Shown here one piece after another: positions 14,345 to 22,419 of a stretch of 22,738 bases of DNA. The stretch comes from H111-94 sp034436045 (GTDB taxonomy: Bacteria; Chloroflexota; Ktedonobacteria; Ktedonobacterales; Ktedonobacteraceae): positions 1-22,738 of the forward strand of contig DAOTVZ010000091.1 of the NCBI GenBank assembly GCA_034436045.1. Reading direction: 5' to 3'. The position numbers and the translations under genes are program-made. Under the pieces are notes generated by a model that was not told where the DNA came from, searched no databases, and worked only from the letters and a program-made list of their open reading frames with translations. The number at the start of each line of letters is the position of its first letter. Positions within the stretch are counted from its first letter, which is position 1.

Positions 14345-16072
14345 GTGACGCAACAACATGGGCCTCGTGAAAAGCTGACGTTATCCATCGAAAGGGCAGT
14401 GCTATCCGTGTGGAGGCATATCCGGTGGCATACTTTCCGCTCCTGGTTAGGTGCCCATACATTTATTCCGCCCGGTGTTCCCGCCCATCGCTGGCATCCT
14501 CTGTTTGCATATCTTTTGGCATTGATAGTGCAAACATGCTTTACATGTGTCAACTTTCTGTTGCAGCAGGCGTTTCCTACCTTTCGTATACCGATATTGC
14601 TTGAAGCTTTCGGTGTAGCTCTGATTTCGCTGCTCTTCGGTGTTGGGCCTGGGGTCTTCGCACTGATTTTGAGTATTCCCCCTATTGCTCTGAAGTATTC
14701 CCCGGTCCTCCCCAGGGCTTTGGGCCTAGCCGACCTCATCTCCTTGCTCCTTTTTGTTTGTGTGGGAGGCATTATTTGCCTGGCAACGGTTTCTCTTGAA
14801 CGTGCCCGTCGTGTTGTAGCGTCTCTGGTTCATCAGCTTGCGTTACAGTGTACTCGCCAGGAAACTATTCTGTATGCCATACCCTCTATCGTCTCGATTC
14901 ATGATCAGAAGGGCAAAATTGTGCAACGCAATGCTCAAGGAGAGCAAATGCAGCGCGAACATCATCCGTTCTTTATCGGGGATGGTGTGGAAGCACCAAC
15001 CGCTTGCTTCACAAAAGCAGGTATCCCGTTGACGGCAGAAGACTGGCCGATTACACGGGCTTTGCGCGGGGAAGCGGTCAACAATATGGAGATTGTGAGT
15101 CGTGTTTCCCCAACCGAAGAGTGGGTAAGCTTGATGAGTGCAGTCCCATTCTATAGTGAGCAGCATCAGCTTGAAGGTATTGTTTCCGTTGTCCAGGATA
15201 TTACTGCTTTGCGTCACGCGCAGCAGGAGGAGAAGTTAGAGGCAAAGGCGCGTGAACTGGCGTTGCAGGAAGCGGCTCAGCAGATGGACGCCTTTCTAGG
15301 TATTGCAGTGCATGAACTGCGCACACCGCTTAGTGCGACGCTGATGAATGCCCAGCTAGGCCTCCACCTGCTCAAACATGAGATCGCTCAGCAAGAGGGC
15401 CAGCCTGAACCGTCCGGCTCTCAAGAGCAGCGCGATGCCTGGAAGAAAACTGCGACCAGGCTTGCAGAGATTCTGGGCTGGATTGAGCAACAGGGCATGC
15501 GACAAAAACGGCTCATCGATGATCTGGCCGAGGCAACACGTATTCAGGCTGAGCGATTGGAGTTGCATCAGCAGCCTTGCCGCCTTGTGGAGTTGGTGCG
15601 TCAGGAAGTGCGGGAGCAGCGCTTACACATGGCTGAGCGCACGATCATCGTGGAGTCGCAAGTGCCGGAAGATCTCTTTGTGCTGGCCGATGCAGGGCGT
15701 ACTGCACAGGTAGTCAATAACTATCTCTCTAATGCGCTCAAGTATTCCCCTCCGACGGAAGCCGTGCAGGTGCGTATAGCCTTTGATCCTCAAAATGTTC
15801 GTGAGGTCAGAGTTTCGGTGATCGATCAGGGGCCGGGATTAACTGCGGAAGCACAAAAGCGCATCTGGCAGCGTTTTTACCGGGTGCCGGGTGCTAAAGC
15901 GCTAAGCGGAGGAGGTGTGAACCTGGGATTAGGGCTTTACCTCTGCCGTACCTTTATTGAGCGGCAGGGCGGGCGTGTTGGCGTAGAAAGCCAACCAGGC
16001 CAGGGTGCTACCTTCTGGTTTGCCTTACCGCTTTTTACATCAGAGAATTACGGCACAGCCGTAGAGCAATAG
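14345..16072 (+). CDS. Membrane sensor histidine kinase with DUF4118-like four-helix input and PAS domain
   Basis: The kinase senses a signal at or in the membrane, autophosphorylates on histidine and passes phosphate to a response regulator. Four membrane helices (about residues 52-150, counted from the GTG start) follow the KdpD-type DUF4118 layout. A PAS-like domain (about 170-290) comes next, ending in S-V-V-Q-D-I-T. The H-box is A-V-H-E-L-R-T-P-L with His323, the N-box is N-N-Y-L-S-N-A-L-K-Y with Asn463, and the ATP lid has D-Q-G-P-G-L and G-L-G-L-Y-L-C. I prefer GTG 14345 because GAGG (14334-14337) lies 7 nt upstream; ATG 14339 would sit only 1 nt from it. The protein is 575 aa. Its last 25 bp overlap the end of the convergent second kinase. 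No response regulator gene is nearby, so its partner is elsewhere. Confidence 0.9.
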   Translation: MTQQHGPREKLTLSIERAVLSVWRHIRWHTFRSWLGAHTFIPPGVPAHRWHPLFAYLLALIVQTCFTCVNFLLQQAFPTFRIPILLEAFGVALISLLFGVGPGVFALILSIPPIALKYSPVLPRALGLADLISLLLFVCVGGIICLATVSLERARRVVASLVHQLALQCTRQETILYAIPSIVSIHDQKGKIVQRNAQGEQMQREHHPFFIGDGVEAPTACFTKAGIPLTAEDWPITRALRGEAVNNMEIVSRVSPTEEWVSLMSAVPFYSEQHQLEGIVSVVQDITALRHAQQEEKLEAKARELALQEAAQQMDAFLGIAVHELRTPLSATLMNAQLGLHLLKHEIAQQEGQPEPSGSQEQRDAWKKTATRLAEILGWIEQQGMRQKRLIDDLAEATRIQAERLELHQQPCRLVELVRQEVREQRLHMAERTIIVESQVPEDLFVLADAGRTAQVVNNYLSNALKYSPPTEAVQVRIAFDPQNVREVRVSVIDQGPGLTAEAQKRIWQRFYRVPGAKALSGGGVNLGLGLYLCRTFIERQGGRVGVESQPGQGATFWFALPLFTSENYGTAVEQ

Positions 16073-17592
16073 TTATTCTCAACGAATATGGTTGTCGGTA
16101 AGGAAAAACTAAACGTCGAACCCTGGTTCTTCTTACTCTCTACCCAGATGTATCCATGATGCTGCTTAAGAATCTCGCTGCACATATATAAACCTATGCC
16201 GAGTCCGGGGAACGTTTTTTCTATCGGCTCGGCCATCTGGTAGAAGCGTTCAAACACGTGGGGCAAATCATATTCGGCAATTCCAATGCCAAAATCCTGA
16301 ACGCTTACTTGTATCCAATCTGGCGTTGTCATAACACGCACTATCACCTGATTGGCGTCGCGAGAATATTTGATCGCGTTCGTGAGCAGATTGAACCCGA
16401 CTTGCCTGATGCGGCGTTTATCACCAATCACCGAAATTCCTGGCGGACATTCAAGAATCAGTTTGTGTGTAGATGTGGCATGTTGCAGCGTATCCACAAT
16501 CTCGTGAAGTATCGCGCTGAAATCAAAGGTTTCCATATGCAGTATCACAGTTCCCGCCTGGAAGGCGGATAGATCAAGCAGATCATCGACGAGGTATGCT
16601 AAGCGTTCCAGTTGATGTTCTATCCTATCAAGGAGCAGAAGCAACTGTTTATCTTGTCGCGCCATGCATTGTTTGCGCATAATCTGGGTTAAGACGCCAA
16701 GACTGGTTAAGGGTGTCCTGAGTTCATGGCTTGCTCTACGAATAAAGGCATCTTTCCGTTCTTCCAGATCCTTGAACTCGGTAATGTCATGGAAGATACT
16801 GACTACTTGCGTCACCTTTCCTTGCTCTCTCATAACAGGCAGCGATTGCACTATTCCCCAACGTTGCTCACCTGTTCTTTTATTCACAAAACGCACGCAC
16901 GCTTGCGATGCTTTCGCCTCCAAGAGTGCCCGATACCCTGGATACTCCGATGCCGGGAGTACTTGCCCGATCTCATCAGCGATGACAAAATTGCTTATAA
17001 CGTCTGCCAGAGAAACCTGCAACAGTTGCTCTACTGATTCACAATCCATAAGCTGAGCAGCGGCTTTATTCGCATAGATGACTTTACCAGCCGTGTCCAG
17101 AATCAGAATACTGTCGGCAACTCCCTGTAAAATCGCTTCCAACTGGTTCTTTGCCAGGTACCAATTATCCTTGATCAGCGTGGCATCCTGCAAGAACAAG
17201 CATACTCCGTCCTCAGAGGGATAGCCGTGAAATTTAATCCACTTCTTCCAGGTGTGGTAGTATTCTTCACCTTCAAAAGGAACGTCTATCTCTTTCATAG
17301 AGAGGTAATGCTGATAAATCTCAGAGTTGGCCATTTCAGGAAATACCGCGAGGATGTGTTTCCCGATCAATTCCTCGCGTTTTTCCCTCCATGAAGATTC
17401 TGCTGTGTAATAGATGGAAGTAATACATCTCCGTTCATCCAGGATAAGGAAGGCACATTTCATGTAGTTGCCGAACGTACTAAGAGATTGTCTTGCTTCA
17501 TTCTCCACAGGTGTAGGATGTTCTTGTTGTATAGGATATTCTGCATTATCTGCTGGCAGGTTATTATAATCACTATTCTGGTCTGAAAACAT
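16048..17592 (-). CDS. Cytosolic PAS-PAS sensor histidine kinase
   Basis: The 514-aa protein has no membrane segments. A disordered start is followed by a PAS-like domain (about 40-138) and a second, clearer PAS domain (about 150-272, with I-L-I-L-D-T-A-G-K-V-I-Y-A-N-K-A-A and V-S-I-F-H-D-I-T). A HisKA dimerization helix follows with His289 in R-A-S-H-E-L-R-T-P-L, then the ATPase domain with Asn405 (N-L-L-T-N-A-I-K-Y), D-F-G-I-G-I (433-438) and G-L-G-I-G-L-Y-M (463-470). PAS domains could bind a redox, gas or small-molecule ligand; no heme- or flavin-specific residue can be named. The start ATG has GAGGGG very close. It is convergent with, and overlaps by 25 bp, the membrane kinase. No partner response regulator is in the window. 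Confidence 0.9.
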   Translation of the reverse strand: MFSDQNSDYNNLPADNAEYPIQQEHPTPVENEARQSLSTFGNYMKCAFLILDERRCITSIYYTAESSWREKREELIGKHILAVFPEMANSEIYQHYLSMKEIDVPFEGEEYYHTWKKWIKFHGYPSEDGVCLFLQDATLIKDNWYLAKNQLEAILQGVADSILILDTAGKVIYANKAAAQLMDCESVEQLLQVSLADVISNFVIADEIGQVLPASEYPGYRALLEAKASQACVRFVNKRTGEQRWGIVQSLPVMREQGKVTQVVSIFHDITEFKDLEERKDAFIRRASHELRTPLTSLGVLTQIMRKQCMARQDKQLLLLLDRIEHQLERLAYLVDDLLDLSAFQAGTVILHMETFDFSAILHEIVDTLQHATSTHKLILECPPGISVIGDKRRIRQVGFNLLTNAIKYSRDANQVIVRVMTTPDWIQVSVQDFGIGIAEYDLPHVFERFYQMAEPIEKTFPGLGIGLYMCSEILKQHHGYIWVESKKNQGSTFSFSLPTTIFVENNYCSTAVP

Positions 17593-17781
17593 CTTCCCCT
17601 CATTCTTTGACGAAGAATAATCTCTACTTTTAGTATATATTATTCTCTACTATTTTATCTCAATATCTTATTTTTCTTAAACATACATTATAACATTTTC
17701 TTTCTTGCCATGATAGGGTCTTGTATGCCCAATAAGCTCAGGCTCATTCTAATCTCTATTGTGGGCTACGATAATCTGGGG

Positions 17782-17831
17782 AAAAAGATTGGAGTCGGTA
17801 CACACCATGATGGTGTCTATCGGCTCCAATC
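17782..17831 (-). terminator. Strong rho-independent terminator of the solute-binding protein gene
   Basis: On the minus strand, a roughly 20-bp imperfect stem (GATTGGAG arms, with ACACCAT pairing ATGGTGT inside) spans 17787-17831 and is followed by TTTTT (17782-17786). It begins 28 nt after the stop of the binding-protein gene. The remaining gap up to the kinase start (17593-17781) is very A+T-rich and holds a TATAAT on the minus strand (17687-17692), possibly part of the kinase promoter. Confidence 0.85.
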
Positions 17832-17858
17832 ATCGGTACACGAACAGGAGGAGATTGT

Positions 17859-19544
17859 CTAGGCAGTCGGTTTGAGATTTAGAATGACCACCTCTGCGTC
17901 TGGAAAGCTATAGGGCGATGGGACAGCGTAGGCGTGGTTCTGATCAGGCCATCCTGTGAAGTGTGCCGTGCTATACTCGTACCATGTTGCGTTGTAGACC
18001 AGAGGGATGGTCGGCAGTTTATTGACCATGATCTGCTCCAGCCCCTCGATGGCCTGCTTTTGGACATTGGGATCTACCGAAGTGGCATACTGCTTAAGCA
18101 GCGCATCTGTTTGTTTATCACTCCAACGCTCGAAGTTCGAGGTGGCTGCCTGTCCAATGGGGGCTGTGTTGTTGCTATTCAGCATGGCGTTGTACAGATA
18201 GTAGGGCGTGGGGCCAGGATCAGTCCAGGACATGACCATATCGAATTTACCAAGTTGCATGGCGCTGTAGTAGGAGTTGAACGAGATGGCGTTGACTTGA
18301 ACGTCTATGCCGATCTGCTTGAGTTCTTGCTGAATGATCTGGCAGTCAGATACCCAGTCCGTCCAACCGGTGACGACGTTGAGCTGGAAGGAGAGGCGTT
18401 TGCCCTTGCTATCGACGTAGATGCCATCAGAACCTTTGTGGAAGCCCTGGCTCTGGATCAGCGAATTTGCCTGCGCGTCGTTGACTGTGAAGGTGAGGTT
18501 AGCATAGTTGGGGGCCAGATAGCTCTGTTGTGCAGGCAACACCAGATCAGTCGGGCTGGCAGGTGGCTCGTAGCCGTTCTCTCCGACCTTGTAGAGTTGG
18601 TCACGATCAATTGCCATACTGATAGCCTGGCGGATTGGCAGCAGGTTGAACGGGTATTCAGCCGTGTTCAGATAGAGTGTCTGGACGCTGGCTGCCGGGA
18701 ACCAGTAGTGATTATGGGCCGGGTCGCGGCTGACAAAGGTCTGCTGAATATTCGGCGTATACAGGCCAGTCCAGTCCACGTTGCCTTGCGAGAGCAGGAG
18801 TTCAGCGCTGGTGTTGGAGTCGAAAGCCGGATAGCGTACCTCCTGCACGGCTGGCTCGGCCTGCCAGTAGTGTGGATTGCGCGTGTAGTCAATGAGCTGT
18901 GGTGTGAAGGATTTCAGCAGATAGGGGCCGGTGCCGACGGGATTGGGGTTGGCGTATTTAGCCGGATCGCCGACATTTGACCATAGGTGCTTAGGAACGA
19001 TGTAGGTCTGACCGGCCAGGTACCACAGATCAGGTGAAGCAGGATGCTTAAGGGTGACAATGACGGTATGTGCGTCTGGATTGGCGACGCTGGCGATGTC
19101 TTGCCAGAGACCATTGCCATCGGCATCGGGATACTGATGCATTAAGTCTAACGTGAAGACAACATCATCACTGGTAAACGGTTGACCATCAGACCACTGC
19201 ACATTTGAGTGTAAAGTAAAGGTCAGCGTCTTGCCATCTGGGGAGAACTGATAGCTGGAAGCCAGCCAGGGATGGATGCTGCCATCCTCGCGGTTGAAGA
19301 AGAGCAGCGTTTCATAAATCAAACCGTCTGTGCCGTAGTCGTTATTAGCCGCAAAGGGACTGAAATTGCGCGTGAAATCGCCGATGGGACTGGGTACAAT
19401 TGTCAGAACAGAGTTCTGGCTGCTATTTTGTTGCGTTGTGGTCGTGCCACCGCAAGCTGCCAGTAGCATGACGAAAAGTATAGCAAGGGAGCTAAAAAGT
19501 ATCCATCGTGGATGCTGGCGCAACGTATGAGATGGGTGTAACAT
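17859..19544 (-). CDS. Family 5 extracellular solute-binding lipoprotein (peptide/oligosaccharide ABC importer)
   Basis: This would capture a peptide, oligosaccharide or similar ligand outside the membrane and hand it to an ABC permease. The 561-aa protein has a lipoprotein signal with lipobox L-A-A-C (Cys31) and a Thr/Gln linker. The SBP_bac_5 body shows L-T-F-T-L-H-x-N-V-x-W-S-D-G-x-P-F-T-S-D-D-V (107-128), P-V-G-T-G-P-Y (202-208) and R-Q-A-I-S-M-A-I-D-R-D. I start at ATG 19542-19544 because AGGAGG lies about 6 nt upstream; an upstream in-frame start has no such support. No permease or ATPase gene is adjacent, and a strong terminator follows, so it works with a transporter encoded elsewhere. 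The LacI-type repressor gene lies immediately upstream on the same strand. A sugar ligand is therefore possible, though family 5 proteins usually bind peptides. Confidence 0.92.
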   Translation of the reverse strand: MLHPSHTLRQHPRWILFSSLAILFVMLLAACGGTTTTQQNSSQNSVLTIVPSPIGDFTRNFSPFAANNDYGTDGLIYETLLFFNREDGSIHPWLASSYQFSPDGKTLTFTLHSNVQWSDGQPFTSDDVVFTLDLMHQYPDADGNGLWQDIASVANPDAHTVIVTLKHPASPDLWYLAGQTYIVPKHLWSNVGDPAKYANPNPVGTGPYLLKSFTPQLIDYTRNPHYWQAEPAVQEVRYPAFDSNTSAELLLSQGNVDWTGLYTPNIQQTFVSRDPAHNHYWFPAASVQTLYLNTAEYPFNLLPIRQAISMAIDRDQLYKVGENGYEPPASPTDLVLPAQQSYLAPNYANLTFTVNDAQANSLIQSQGFHKGSDGIYVDSKGKRLSFQLNVVTGWTDWVSDCQIIQQELKQIGIDVQVNAISFNSYYSAMQLGKFDMVMSWTDPGPTPYYLYNAMLNSNNTAPIGQAATSNFERWSDKQTDALLKQYATSVDPNVQKQAIEGLEQIMVNKLPTIPLVYNATWYEYSTAHFTGWPDQNHAYAVPSPYSFPDAEVVILNLKPTA

Positions 19545-19554
19545 ACAAACCTCC

Positions 19555-19570
19555 TGCTCATCAATGAGCA
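19555..19570. promoter_or_regulatory. 16-bp perfect inverted repeat just upstream of the binding-protein ribosome site
   Basis: TGCTCAT-CA-ATGAGCA has 7-bp arms and lies directly before the AGGAGG of the solute-binding protein gene. It does not resemble the AACGTT-centred sites upstream of the LacI-type gene. It could be an operator for another regulator or a small hairpin limiting ribosome access. Confidence 0.4.
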
Positions 19571-19695
19571 TGACCAGATAGGATTACAAGGACCATGTTT
19601 CATTAGCATGACAAAACATACTTACGTGGGTGATTCCTTTCTCCTTTCCCATGAGCAAACTATGCCAGAGCTAACCGGACGATACAGGTGATGGA

Positions 19696-20790
19696 CTATG
19701 AGAACACTTGCAACGAAGATAATGTCTGAGACAAGCTGCCACACGATTCGCGTATGACGAGACTGGTAGGAATTTCGATACGAATAGGTTCTCGCTGTGT
19801 GGGGGCGATCACTTTTTTCATGCCACCGTACTTCTCCGGGAAATGTGTTTCTTCAATCAAGTGCAGCAGCAGTTCCGTGCCCCGCTGCCCCATCTCAAAG
19901 AACGGCTGGCGCACCGTCGTCAGTGCCGGGCTGAGGTGCGCCGAAGCAGGAATATCATCGAAACTGACCAGCGCGATGTCTTTGGGGATACGCAGTCCAA
20001 ACTCTTCCGCCGCCGCGAGAACGCCGTAGGACATCAGATCGTTGCTAGAAAAGATGGCGGTGGGGCGACGGTCTTCCGGCAAAGAGAAGAGCTGGCGCGC
20101 ACAGGCACGCCCACTCGGCGGCTCGAAATCGCCATAGACGACCAGGGCCGGATCGATGGGAATGCCCGCTTCGCGTAAGGCATCGCAATAGCCGTCATAG
20201 CGCTCGAAGGATGAGCGAAATGTTTGACGGCCATGAATGTGGGCTATGCGTCGATGGCCCAGCTTAATCAGGTGTTTGACGGCGTTATAGGCACCGCGTC
20301 GGTTATCCGTCAGCACCCAGGGAGCAGATGTTGGTTCAACCTGATCGGTGATGATGACGACTGGAAAACCCTTCTCATAGAGTTCGGTCAGGTAGGCCGA
20401 GGAATGACCGACCTGGATCGCCAGCAAACCGGCAGTCAACCTGGTTGCTAGAATCCGATTGATGATGTCGGTACGATCCTGTTGTTGCAACACGGTGTAG
20501 AGAACGATTTCGTAGCCCTGTGCCTCAGACTCTGCCGCGACCCCTCGGATAATCTCCGCAATAAAGGGATAGTTGAGCGAGGGAACTAGCACGGCAATCA
20601 GTTTGCTATGGCGTCCCGCCAGGGCCGCCGCTGCCAGGCTGGGGGAGAAGCCCTGCTCTTCCATGATACGCAGCACGCGCTCGCGTGTCTCCGGGTTCAC
20701 ATCCGGCTTGCCGTTTAACACGCGCGAAACGGTAGCATTGGAAACGCCTGCCAGTCGTGCAATATCATGAATAGTCAGCTTCTCGGCCAT
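19696..20790 (-). CDS. LacI/GalR-family transcriptional repressor
   Basis: The 364-aa protein has the LacI-type N-terminal helix-turn-helix, T-I-H-D-I-A-R-L-A-G-V-S-N-A-T-V-S-R-V-L-N (6-26), and a hinge helix with L-A-A-A-A-L-A-G-R (52-60). A periplasmic-binding-protein-like effector domain follows from about residue 64, with I-A-V-L-V-P-S-L-N-Y-P-F and later P-T-A-I-F-S-S-N-D and V-S-F-D-D-I-P. Such repressors usually respond to sugars or sugar phosphates. I start at ATG 20788-20790, after AAGAGGGCGGG. The frame extends to 20946 only because the promoter and operators happen to be free of stops. Two tandem operator-like sites overlap its transcript start, so it probably represses itself. It lies upstream of, and in line with, the solute-binding protein gene; no terminator is visible in the 151-bp gap, so readthrough is possible. 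Confidence 0.93.
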   Translation of the reverse strand: MAEKLTIHDIARLAGVSNATVSRVLNGKPDVNPETRERVLRIMEEQGFSPSLAAAALAGRHSKLIAVLVPSLNYPFIAEIIRGVAAESEAQGYEIVLYTVLQQQDRTDIINRILATRLTAGLLAIQVGHSSAYLTELYEKGFPVVIITDQVEPTSAPWVLTDNRRGAYNAVKHLIKLGHRRIAHIHGRQTFRSSFERYDGYCDALREAGIPIDPALVVYGDFEPPSGRACARQLFSLPEDRRPTAIFSSNDLMSYGVLAAAEEFGLRIPKDIALVSFDDIPASAHLSPALTTVRQPFFEMGQRGTELLLHLIEETHFPEKYGGMKKVIAPTQREPIRIEIPTSLVIRESCGSLSQTLSSLQVFS

Positions 20791-20844
20791 ACCCGCCCTC
20801 TTCTCACTCGGCTGTTTCGTACAGCGAAGAACGACAAAATTATT

Positions 20845-20869
20845 CCGGTAACGTTTTCGGTAACGTTTA
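20845..20869. promoter_or_regulatory. Two tandem LacI-family operator-like sites
   Basis: CCGGTAACGTTTT (20845-20857) and TCGGTAACGTTTA (20857-20869) repeat with a 12-bp period. Each is centred on the AACGTT core with a central CG, which is the usual LacI/GalR-family operator form. They lie just downstream of the -10 box, where a bound repressor would block the repressor gene's own promoter. Confidence 0.7.
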
Positions 20870-20877
20870 CATGGATA

Positions 20878-20906
20878 AGTATACTGATGGAGAGAGGCGC
20901 TGTCAA
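20878..20906 (-). promoter_or_regulatory. Near-consensus SigA promoter of the LacI-type gene
   Basis: On the minus strand a perfect TTGACA (20901-20906) and TATACT (20878-20883, five of six) are separated by 17 nt. The expected transcription start is near 20871, directly at the operator sites. The promoter begins 24 bp after the stop of the upstream oxidoreductase gene. Confidence 0.8.
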
Positions 20907-20929
20907 GAGGAAGAAAAGTCGATTTGTAG

Positions 20930-22261
20930 CTATGTTCCCGTGACACGTTGCCACACCGCTTGAAAGGCCGAGCGATAGATGCGCGGGTGACGGCTGAGCA
21001 AACTGCGTAGCAGGTTAAAGAAGTTGCTATCCATGCCGATGATAGGAGTCTCTAGTAAGGCATGTTGTAGCACCTTGCGGCCTTCGTCGGTATTGAAAAG
21101 GCCATAGAGCATTGCTACGTCGGCGTTTGATTTCATGTTGTCCAGCACCCAGCGCAGCCAGTCTTCGATGCGCAGATAATGGCCGAGTCGGTTGGCCTGG
21201 GCCAGATTGCGCTGGTAGGCTTTGATGGCTTCGCTATCGCTGTCCAGGAGTGTGTGGGCGACGGCGTGCGCGGCCAGACGACCGCTGATAAGCGCGGGGT
21301 AGATTCCACCGCCGGTCGCGGCACCGCAAAGACCGGCGGCGTCGCCGATGAGCAAGACATGTCCGTGTTCATCGTTGCGATAGACACGGCGCAGGCGACC
21401 GCCGGTGGGAATCACGCCCGCTTTGCGCTCGACGACGCGCATCTTGCTGAGGTCAGCGATATGTTTGAAGACCTGGGCGGCCTGGTGGAGTGTCTTGCCA
21501 GGGCTGAAGGCGTGTGGATGACCGGCGACGCCGAGGGCGGTGATCTCGCCGTGCGGAGCCAGCCAGACGCAGTAGCCGGGAGCCAGTTCGTGATTCATGA
21601 CCAGATAGAAGGTTTCACCGTCCAGTGGTACGTTCTCAATCAACCATTCTGCTCCTGCCAGGTAGCGGGTGTTTTGCTCTAGTCCCATAGATTGCGCCAC
21701 CTGTGAGCGCGTGCCATCGGCCCCGATTAACATACGTGTGCTGATAGTGATGTGTTGCTGTGGATGAGAACGGGTGTGCGGCTGTTGATGGGTAGAGGTG
21801 TGGTCAATCACGTCTCTGCGCGTCTTTTCCTCAATGCCGAGTGTAATGTGCATCAGATTATCCTGGGCATGGTTGGCGGCGAGAAAGCTCGTGTGGGTAC
21901 GCAGTTCGACGCCCCGCTGCTCTGCCTGCGCTGCCATCCAGCGCAACATGCCGGGAACGTCGGCCATGAAGAAGCGATAGACGCGCGAGCTGATCTCGAT
22001 GGGCATTTGCTGTGGCGGCTGTACATGGATACGCCGTACTGCGTTCATAAGATAGCGCTGTGGTACGTCAAGGATATCCAGCACGTCATTAAAGAGGACA
22101 CCGGTTGTGCGCACAATGCCGCCAACCTGGCTATCGCGCTCGATGACCAGCACGCGCAAGCCGAGCGCGGCGGCCACACCGGCAAAGCTCAATCCCGCAA
22201 AACTGGCACCGATCACAGTAACATCATATGGGACTGCGGACAACAAGGATGGCATGGACAT
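20930..22261 (-). CDS. FAD-dependent oxidoreductase, geranylgeranyl-reductase-like family
   Basis: The 443-aa protein binds FAD through an N-terminal Rossmann fold. V-T-V-I-G-A-S-F-A-G (14-23) carries Ser where the second glycine of GxGxxG is usual, and Glu41 ends strand 2. Further marks are L-I-G-A-D-G-T-R-S (178-186) and L-L-I-G-D-A-A-G (303-310) followed by a glycine-rich G-G-G-I-Y-P loop. This is the pattern of geranylgeranyl reductase and related hydroxylase-type flavoproteins, which reduce isoprenoid chains or oxidise small molecules; the substrate is unknown. A His/Gln-rich insert (about 153-170) is unusual. I prefer ATG 22259-22261, which has AAAGGA at good spacing. An upstream ATG at 22312 has its own AGAGG and would add 17 residues. 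It is the first gene of a same-strand series with the repressor and binding protein, each apparently with its own start region. Confidence 0.85.
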   Translation of the reverse strand: MSMPSLLSAVPYDVTVIGASFAGLSFAGVAAALGLRVLVIERDSQVGGIVRTTGVLFNDVLDILDVPQRYLMNAVRRIHVQPPQQMPIEISSRVYRFFMADVPGMLRWMAAQAEQRGVELRTHTSFLAANHAQDNLMHITLGIEEKTRRDVIDHTSTHQQPHTRSHPQQHITISTRMLIGADGTRSQVAQSMGLEQNTRYLAGAEWLIENVPLDGETFYLVMNHELAPGYCVWLAPHGEITALGVAGHPHAFSPGKTLHQAAQVFKHIADLSKMRVVERKAGVIPTGGRLRRVYRNDEHGHVLLIGDAAGLCGAATGGGIYPALISGRLAAHAVAHTLLDSDSEAIKAYQRNLAQANRLGHYLRIEDWLRWVLDNMKSNADVAMLYGLFNTDEGRKVLQHALLETPIIGMDSNFFNLLRSLLSRHPRIYRSAFQAVWQRVTGT

Positions 22262-22367
22262 GGCTTTCCTTTCTCCAGGGTTGGTAGCGAGCAGCCTTTC
22301 TATTGCTCTCATTATATTGCCTCTTTGCTGCTCCCGCCAGAAGCACTGTATTCGTTGGGCTTTTGCC

Positions 22368-22391
22368 AACCGTACTATGTATGATACGGTT
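22368..22391. promoter_or_regulatory. Inverted repeat upstream of the oxidoreductase gene
   Basis: AACCGTA (22368-22374) and TACGGTT (22385-22391) are 7-bp arms around a 10-nt centre. The 24-bp span is like the operators of TetR-type repressors. It lies about 107-130 nt upstream of the preferred start codon. No TetR gene is in the window. The rest of 22262-22420 shows no gene. Confidence 0.4.
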
Positions 22392-22419
22392 GTCTGTTGG
22401 CCTTTGTATGTGTCTTCTT

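Noticed and set aside
14176..14772. A 198-aa open frame on the minus strand
   Set aside because: It overlaps the membrane region of the histidine kinase and the gap before it, has no recognisable domain and is basic and low in protein-like pattern.
17934..18980. A 348-aa plus-strand open frame opposite the solute-binding protein
   Set aside because: The minus-strand frame has all family 5 signatures; the plus-strand frame is a codon-bias shadow without a domain.
20791..20946. A longer LacI-type protein starting at 20946
   Set aside because: The extra N-terminus covers a near-consensus promoter and tandem operators, and the helix-turn-helix normally begins a few residues after the start.
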